Origin: an uncultured Prevotella sp.
Lineage (GTDB): Bacteria > Bacteroidota > Bacteroidia > Bacteroidales > Bacteroidaceae
Length of the DNA: 35,892 bases
Reading direction: 5' to 3'
NCBI GenBank assembly: GCA_946548085.1
Contig: CAMNPN010000096.1
Span: forward strand, 1-35,892
Below, piece after piece: positions 31,885-35,892 of the stretch; position 1 is the first letter of the stretch, and each line of letters starts with the position of its first letter. The notes beneath the pieces are model-generated. The model made no database searches. It saw only the letters and a list, made by a program, of their open reading frames with translations, and was not told the DNA's origin. The translations under genes and the position numbers were made by a program.

Positions 31885-32100
31885 TCATTCGTGGACAAGG
31901 TTGAAAATATTCTGTATTCTGGTCACAGCGTAGTCGTACCAATAAGTATGCCGAAGTAACACGGTGACAGGCACGATGTTACACAGGATGTCCGCCATCG
32001 TCAGGCCGAACCTCACGTCGAGCATCCAGCGGGCGATGGCTTTCGCCTCGCCAGCCTCATAGAGCGGTGTCAGTCTTTTCCAGAGTGCTTCGTATGTCAT
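31885..32100 (-). pseudogene. prmC: Truncated prmC (release factor glutamine methyltransferase)
   Basis: The ATG at 32100 begins MTYEALWKRLTPLYEAGEAK and continues to GLTMADILC, the N-terminal substrate-binding domain of Bacteroidales PrmC, which methylates the GGQ glutamine of release factors. After codon 40 (base 31981) the similarity ends and a foreign tail of 31 residues runs to a stop at 31885. The SAM-binding motif and NPPY active site are missing. Promoter and start are intact, so the break is recent. A complete prmC should exist elsewhere in the genome. A longer minus-strand frame from 32319 is an artefact that runs through the promoter. Confidence 0.75.
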
Positions 32101-32107
32101 ATCGCCT

Positions 32108-32140
32108 GCAAATTTACAGAAAAGTGAGGAAAAGGCCAAA
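32108..32140 (-). promoter_or_regulatory. Intact promoter of the truncated prmC
   Basis: Minus strand: TTTG at 32140-32137, 20-base spacer, TAAATTTGC at 32116-32108, 7 bases from the ATG at 32100, so nearly leaderless. Confidence 0.75.
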
Positions 32141-32167
32141 TTTATTTTTGCTTTAATAGATTTTTCG

Positions 32168-32176
32168 TATCTTTGT
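32168..32176 (+). promoter_or_regulatory. -7 element of the TPR/AraC regulator gene
   Basis: TATCTTTGT 21 bases before the ATG at 32198; TTTG at 32147-32150 gives a short 17-base spacer. It is divergent from the prmC promoter. Confidence 0.55.
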
Positions 32177-32197
32177 ACCCAAATATACGCAAAGACA

Positions 32198-33955
32198 ATG
32201 AAGAAATTGCTATACCTTATATTATATATAGCCGTGCTGACCGTGGCAGGCTGTAGTGGCGGAAGCGGAATGAAGGGTGATTCCTCCTCAGGTTTCAGCA
32301 TCACGCTGGAGCGTGCCAAGGGCTATACCTATCCTACTGATACACTGAACCTTGACACCGCGCGGCAGATGGCACTGGCACTGCTGGAGCACGACTCCGT
32401 CAAGACAGATGTCGGCAAGCGGATGGATTTGCTGCGCCTGCTGACCGATGTCGCACGCATGGGTCTGGACTATGAGGAGCAGGTGAAGTGGGCTTCACAA
32501 TTGGCCATGCTCTGCCGCGAGCAGGGCGACGAGACCGAGGCCCTGCGCACGGAGTCGGAGATAGGCATCGTGCTTACCCATCTGGGACAACGGTGGGAGG
32601 GCTTAGCGATGCTCGACAAGTCCATTGCCCGGCTGGAACCGCAGCGTCACTTCGCCGAGCTTGATGCCTGCATCATCGCCATGAAGCGCAAGCTCACGGC
32701 ACTCAGTCTGTTGCCGTCCATTACCATGCCTGAAGATTCCGTCACATCCGAGCTGCGCTATCACAGCATCATCTCACTGGCCGAACGGTTCGTCGCCAAG
32801 CTCGATGACTACGAGCAGCATCCCGACGACTATGCCGACGGCTCCCCTCAACAGCCCGACAGCGACGAGGTGGCAGGCTACTGTGACTTCTACCGTTCGC
32901 AGGCCTATGTATTCCTGGCCCAGGCGTATGCTTCGACGGGCAATCGGAAGGAAGCCGAGAAATATACCAGAATGTTCGGGCAGTCAGATTTCGGGCAGAC
33001 ACTCAACGGGCGCAGTGCCATCACTGAGACCCAGCGGCTGCTGGGCGATTACGACAAGATGCTTGCCACCTACGACGAGATAGACCGCCAGGCTGGCGAC
33101 GATACGCTGAACACCAACTATGTGCGACAGCTGCGGGGACGTGCCGAGGCTGCCGAGGCCCGTGGGCAGCATGCTCTCAGCCAGCACTACTGGCAGCGCC
33201 ACTCTGCCCTGAGTGAGGCCGTCAACGACCAGTTGCAGGCCAGCGAGGCCCACGACTATGCCGCCCGATATCATGCCTACGAGCAGCAGATGGAGATCCA
33301 GCAGCGTGAGGCCGAGGCCAGCCGCAATGCCATTATTGCTGTTGCAGCCCTTATCGTGGCGTTATTGGCCATAGGCTTTGCCGTCTATTACTTCCGCCAA
33401 CAGCGCATCATCCGCCACAAGAACCGCGTGCTTGTGGAGCAGATGACCGAGGCCGTGGAATATAAAAGGATGATGTTAGATGGAAGGAATCAAGGGGACA
33501 GGTCGCTTGATTCCTTCGGTGAATCCGAGGTTCAAGGAAAGGCTACGGGTAGGCGACCGCAGGTCGGGAATCCTGTCCCGTCGATTCCCAGCCTCGACAC
33601 AATGTCCACCGACGAACTGTCGCAGCACATCCGCTCCGTCATCATCCGCGAGCGGCTCTACCTCAGCACTCAGTTCGACCGTCAGGCCGCCATCGACTAC
33701 TTCCACCTTTCGAAGGAGCGCATCGGTGCCGCCTTCTCACAGGGCAGCGAGTTCCCCACCATTGCCGACTTCATCAACCACTGCCGTCTGGAGTATGCCA
33801 AGGAACTGCTCGCCGTCAGTCCTGAGATGACCGTCGATGACATCGCCTCCGCTTCCGGCTTCGGCACCCGCCGCACCTTCAGCCGCCTCTTCAAGGAGCG
33901 CTACTCCATCACCCCCACCGAGTACCGCAACCAGAACAAGGATGCAGGGAACTGA
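32198..33955 (+). CDS. Membrane-anchored TPR sensor with C-terminal AraC-type DNA-binding domain
   Basis: 585 residues. A signal-like N-terminus with lipobox (TVAGC, Cys19), about 340 residues of helical TPR-type repeats (for example YRSQAYVFLAQAYASTGNRK near 231), a membrane segment at about 378-398 (AIIAVAALIVALLAIGFAVYYF), a coiled linker, and an AraC/HTH_18 domain at about 480-580 (VDDIASASGFGTRRTFSRLF, then RYSITPTEYR). The layout is of Bacteroidetes one-protein regulators that sense outside and bind DNA inside. The linker (about 429-465) contains a palindrome-rich insertion. The direct repeats at 33965-34003 just after it are a plausible target, making the acid phosphatase gene its likely regulon. 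It has no histidine-kinase domain, so it is not a hybrid two-component system. Confidence 0.83.
   Translation: MKKLLYLILYIAVLTVAGCSGGSGMKGDSSSGFSITLERAKGYTYPTDTLNLDTARQMALALLEHDSVKTDVGKRMDLLRLLTDVARMGLDYEEQVKWASQLAMLCREQGDETEALRTESEIGIVLTHLGQRWEGLAMLDKSIARLEPQRHFAELDACIIAMKRKLTALSLLPSITMPEDSVTSELRYHSIISLAERFVAKLDDYEQHPDDYADGSPQQPDSDEVAGYCDFYRSQAYVFLAQAYASTGNRKEAEKYTRMFGQSDFGQTLNGRSAITETQRLLGDYDKMLATYDEIDRQAGDDTLNTNYVRQLRGRAEAAEARGQHALSQHYWQRHSALSEAVNDQLQASEAHDYAARYHAYEQQMEIQQREAEASRNAIIAVAALIVALLAIGFAVYYFRQQRIIRHKNRVLVEQMTEAVEYKRMMLDGRNQGDRSLDSFGESEVQGKATGRRPQVGNPVPSIPSLDTMSTDELSQHIRSVIIRERLYLSTQFDRQAAIDYFHLSKERIGAAFSQGSEFPTIADFINHCRLEYAKELLAVSPEMTVDDIASASGFGTRRTFSRLFKERYSITPTEYRNQNKDAGN
33484..33589. 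repeat. Cluster of three palindromes inside the regulator gene
   Basis: AAGGAATCAAG/CTTGATTCCTT (33484-33494 with 33506-33516), CGACC/GGTCG (33554-33566) and GGGAATC/GATTCCC (33566-33572 with 33583-33589). All three are in the linker between membrane segment and HTH. It looks like an in-frame palindromic insertion, comparable to those in hemW. Confidence 0.6.
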
Positions 33956-33964
33956 ACCCTTGCC

Positions 33965-34003
33965 GAGGGTCGAACTTGTCTGAAATGAGGGTCCAAGTTG
34001 TCT
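33965..34003. promoter_or_regulatory. Direct-repeat operator candidate for the AraC-type regulator
   Basis: GAGGGTCGAACTTGTCT at 33965-33981 and GAGGGTCCAAGTTGTCT at 33987-34003: 15 of 17 identical, period 22 bp. The second copy ends 6 bases before the -33 box, the classic position for an AraC-family activator. Confidence 0.7.
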
Positions 34004-34009
34004 TATTTG

Positions 34010-34041
34010 TTGTACGTGTGCGTATTAATAAGTAAATTTGC
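34010..34041 (+). promoter_or_regulatory. Promoter of the acid phosphatase gene
   Basis: TTG at 34010-34012, 20-base spacer, TAAATTTGC at 34033-34041; predicted leader about 35 bases. Confidence 0.75.
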
Positions 34042-34082
34042 AGCCATAAGGCGAACTTATTAACTTCAATAACAATACAACA

Positions 34083-34949
34083 ATGACAAGGAAAACAATT
34101 CTTATTACGATTGCCATGCTCTGTGCGATGACCCAGGGAGCGTGGGCTCAGGATGAAGAAACGGTGGTAAATGCGTACTTCACCACGGATGAGATGCCCG
34201 ACATGATGAAGTTCCTGCCCGGGCCGCCCGACAGCACGTCGGTGGCGTTTATGAACGATGTGGCCCGCTACTACTGGGGCAAGGAAATGCGCAAGAATGC
34301 GGAGCGTGCCGCTCAGGCCACCCGCGATGCCGTCTATGGCCTGGAAACTATCCTCACCGAGTTTGAGGAGGCTTTCGGCATGAAGATTTCCAAGGATGAG
34401 ACACCCGAAATCTACAAGGTGCTGCTCGACGGCACTGCCACGTGCGACAGCATCTGCACCATTCCCAAGCAGAAGTACAAGCGCCGCCGTCCCTTCATGG
34501 TGTTTAACGAGCCGACGCTCTACCCCGAGGATGAAGAGTCACTGCGCAAGAACGGCTCTTACCCCTCAGGCCACACCCTGCTGGGCTGGAGTTCGGCACT
34601 GCTGATGTCAGAGATCAACCCCGACCGCGCCACCGAGATCCTGGCACGTGGCTACCGCTACGGCGAAAACCGCCTGGTGGTGGGTGCCCACTGGCAGAGC
34701 GACACCGACGCCGCACGTCTGGCTGCCTCTGCCGCCTATGCCCGTCTGCACACCAGCGACCGTTTCCTGGAACAGATGAAGAAGGCCCGCGAGGAATACA
34801 AGCGGCTGAAGGGTGAGTCAACGCCCGTACAGTCAGCCCGCGTAGTGTCTATGACCAGCGACCGTGCCTACACACTGCAGGGCACGCCCGTAACAGCCGG
34901 CACCCGTGGCATAGTCATCCAGAACCAGCAAAAAGTCGTGGTTAAGTGA
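34083..34949 (+). CDS. Secreted class A acid phosphatase, PAP2 family
   Basis: 288 residues. A signal peptide (1-22, ending AWAQ) precedes the PAP2 core with the three phosphatase motifs: KYKRRRPF near 130, GSYPSGHT at 158-165 with His164, and NRLVVGAHWQSD with the nucleophile His203 and Asp207. This is the PhoN-type non-specific acid phosphatase, which releases phosphate from organic phosphoesters in the periplasm. Asn replaces the Ser in the usual SR of motif 3. The last 28 residues (AYTLQGTPV...RGIVIQNQQKVVVK) form the shared tail. It lies after the membrane regulator and its candidate operator, and 31 bases before a lipoprotein gene that may be co-transcribed. Confidence 0.9.
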   Translation: MTRKTILITIAMLCAMTQGAWAQDEETVVNAYFTTDEMPDMMKFLPGPPDSTSVAFMNDVARYYWGKEMRKNAERAAQATRDAVYGLETILTEFEEAFGMKISKDETPEIYKVLLDGTATCDSICTIPKQKYKRRRPFMVFNEPTLYPEDEESLRKNGSYPSGHTLLGWSSALLMSEINPDRATEILARGYRYGENRLVVGAHWQSDTDAARLAASAAYARLHTSDRFLEQMKKAREEYKRLKGESTPVQSARVVSMTSDRAYTLQGTPVTAGTRGIVIQNQQKVVVK

Positions 34950-34980
34950 AAACAATTATATTCATATAAACAATAGAATC

Positions 34981-35892
34981 ATGAGAAGACTAAATCTATG
35001 GATGCTTGCCGCCATCCTGACCATCTGCGGCACTATGACAATGGGGCTGACCTCGTGCAGCGATGTTGACAACCCCGTAACCAATACTGGCATTACCGAG
35101 GCCGACATGAAACAGGCTTCGATAGGCCTCCGTCTCGACCTGACAGACATCGTGCTTGGCACAGACCGAGTACGTATCTGGGACTTCAAGGAAGACAACA
35201 AGTTTGTGGCTTACGACCTCTACACCGACGATGAAGAGAATTTTGCTGTCGAACAGCTGTCGGGTACATGGAAGCCCTTCGTAAACCAGAACCTCGCTTG
35301 GGATATTGACGAGAATATCCAGGCCAGCGGCATCAAGGTTATCTTCGATGATGAGAACGGCGGCCCAGGCAATGCTGCTGGAGAGGAGACCTACTTCGGC
35401 TTCAACATCCCTGACGAGAACAACAAGGTAGAGGATGCCGACCTCTATTTCCTCTCTCAATATGCCCTCTCATATCTGGCATACAACGAGTCTGTATCCG
35501 AGCATCCTGAGCTATATGAGGCTGACGAGAATGACGAGAATGACGTGGATAACGTGGGTGATGACTTCGATCCCTATCTGGCCCGCACACGCGCTGCCTC
35601 AGCCTCTGACTTCGCTCCCACCAAGAATGAGACGGTGAAGCTGTTGGGAAATGTCTCCAACAATGTCACCCTGACACAACAGGCTCTCACCACCAAGGAG
35701 GGACTGCAGCAGCTGCACCAGACGGTGATGAACACAATTTCGAACCAAACCAAGGGCACCGTGAACAACAACCCCAACGATGCTACCTTCAACCTCAAGA
35801 CGTGGCGCAACCAGGAGACCATCCTGCTTTGGGACGGACAAAAGAACATCACCGTGCAGTTGCCTTGGAGCAGCCAGGTAACCAACAACAAC
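34981..35892 (+). CDS. Lipoprotein, 3' end outside the window (partial)
   Basis: At least 304 residues, open to the window edge. MRRLNLWMLAAILTICGTMTMGLTSCSD is too long for a tight call but carries a lipobox Cys near 27 followed by an acidic SDVDNP start, typical for exported Bacteroidales lipoproteins. The mature part has EETYFGFNIPDENN near 135 and a low-complexity acidic run EADENDENDVDNVGDD near 180-195; no family recognised. Several minus-strand frames in this stretch are shadows. It lies 31 bases after the acid phosphatase gene and has no separate promoter in the gap, so an operon is likely. Confidence 0.8.
   Translation, partial: MRRLNLWMLAAILTICGTMTMGLTSCSDVDNPVTNTGITEADMKQASIGLRLDLTDIVLGTDRVRIWDFKEDNKFVAYDLYTDDEENFAVEQLSGTWKPFVNQNLAWDIDENIQASGIKVIFDDENGGPGNAAGEETYFGFNIPDENNKVEDADLYFLSQYALSYLAYNESVSEHPELYEADENDENDVDNVGDDFDPYLARTRAASASDFAPTKNETVKLLGNVSNNVTLTQQALTTKEGLQQLHQTVMNTISNQTKGTVNNNPNDATFNLKTWRNQETILLWDGQKNITVQLPWSSQVTNNN

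Noticed and set aside
31809..31960. 49-codon plus-strand frame opposite the foreign tail of truncated prmC
   Set aside because: Readable but with no recognised family, no promoter and short; it may be the remnant of whatever broke prmC.
1..35892. CRISPR arrays, tRNA genes, complete insertion sequences
   Set aside because: No regularly spaced long direct repeats, no cloverleaf with a conserved T-arm, and no transposase-like protein were seen.

Overview
The window looks like a chromosome segment from a Prevotella-type member of the Bacteroidales (gut or rumen). This rests on three things seen in the sequence. Bacteroidetes housekeeping promoters (TTTG or TTG, 19-20 bases, TAnnTTTG[C/T]) recur before many genes. 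The protein families are typical: BACON-domain lipoprotein, GldB-like lipoprotein, S9 dipeptidyl peptidase, DUF4861, PL1 pectate lyase, a GTPase-deficient EF-G paralogue and a membrane TPR/AraC regulator. Several secreted proteins share the short Prevotella-style C-terminal tail. No genome search was possible, so the genus is inference.

Layout. 1-19035 is mostly ordinary chromosome at moderate GC: a truncated secreted HAD phosphatase, a secreted endonuclease/exonuclease/phosphatase-family enzyme, glyA, a BACON/Big2 lipoprotein, a GldB-like/DPP pair, a DUF4861 protein, an mtaB-glycosyltransferase pair, a tiny acidic lipoprotein, the EF-G paralogue, hemW, trxB with a small lipoprotein, and a pectate lyase. 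19104-19501 holds its own promoter and many short hairpins and ends in a T-run, so it is probably a structured non-coding RNA of about 360 nt.

19648-26455 is a run of genes all on the plus strand, clearly AT-rich at its left end. It holds two DnaJ-type CxxCxGxG zinc-finger proteins with near-identical tails, a polytopic membrane protein, an ECF-like sigma factor, a probable single-pass anti-sigma/TPR protein, a remnant of a second copy of that partner, an ADP-ribosylglycohydrolase, a cysteine-phosphatase-like protein and a lipoprotein. I could not match the combination to a described system; it is the best candidate here for an undescribed sigma-controlled envelope and ADP-ribose/phosphate signalling module.

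26456-32140 is a scrap-yard zone: two different broken copies and one intact copy of one ATPase family, an AAA/PD-(D/E)XK protein driven by a hairpin promoter that closely resembles the glyA promoter, iteron-like repeats, an orphan operator-promoter and a prmC cut after codon 40. From 32198 to the end is a membrane TPR/AraC regulator, a candidate pair of binding repeats 6 bp before the next promoter, a PAP2 acid phosphatase and a partial lipoprotein that runs off the window.
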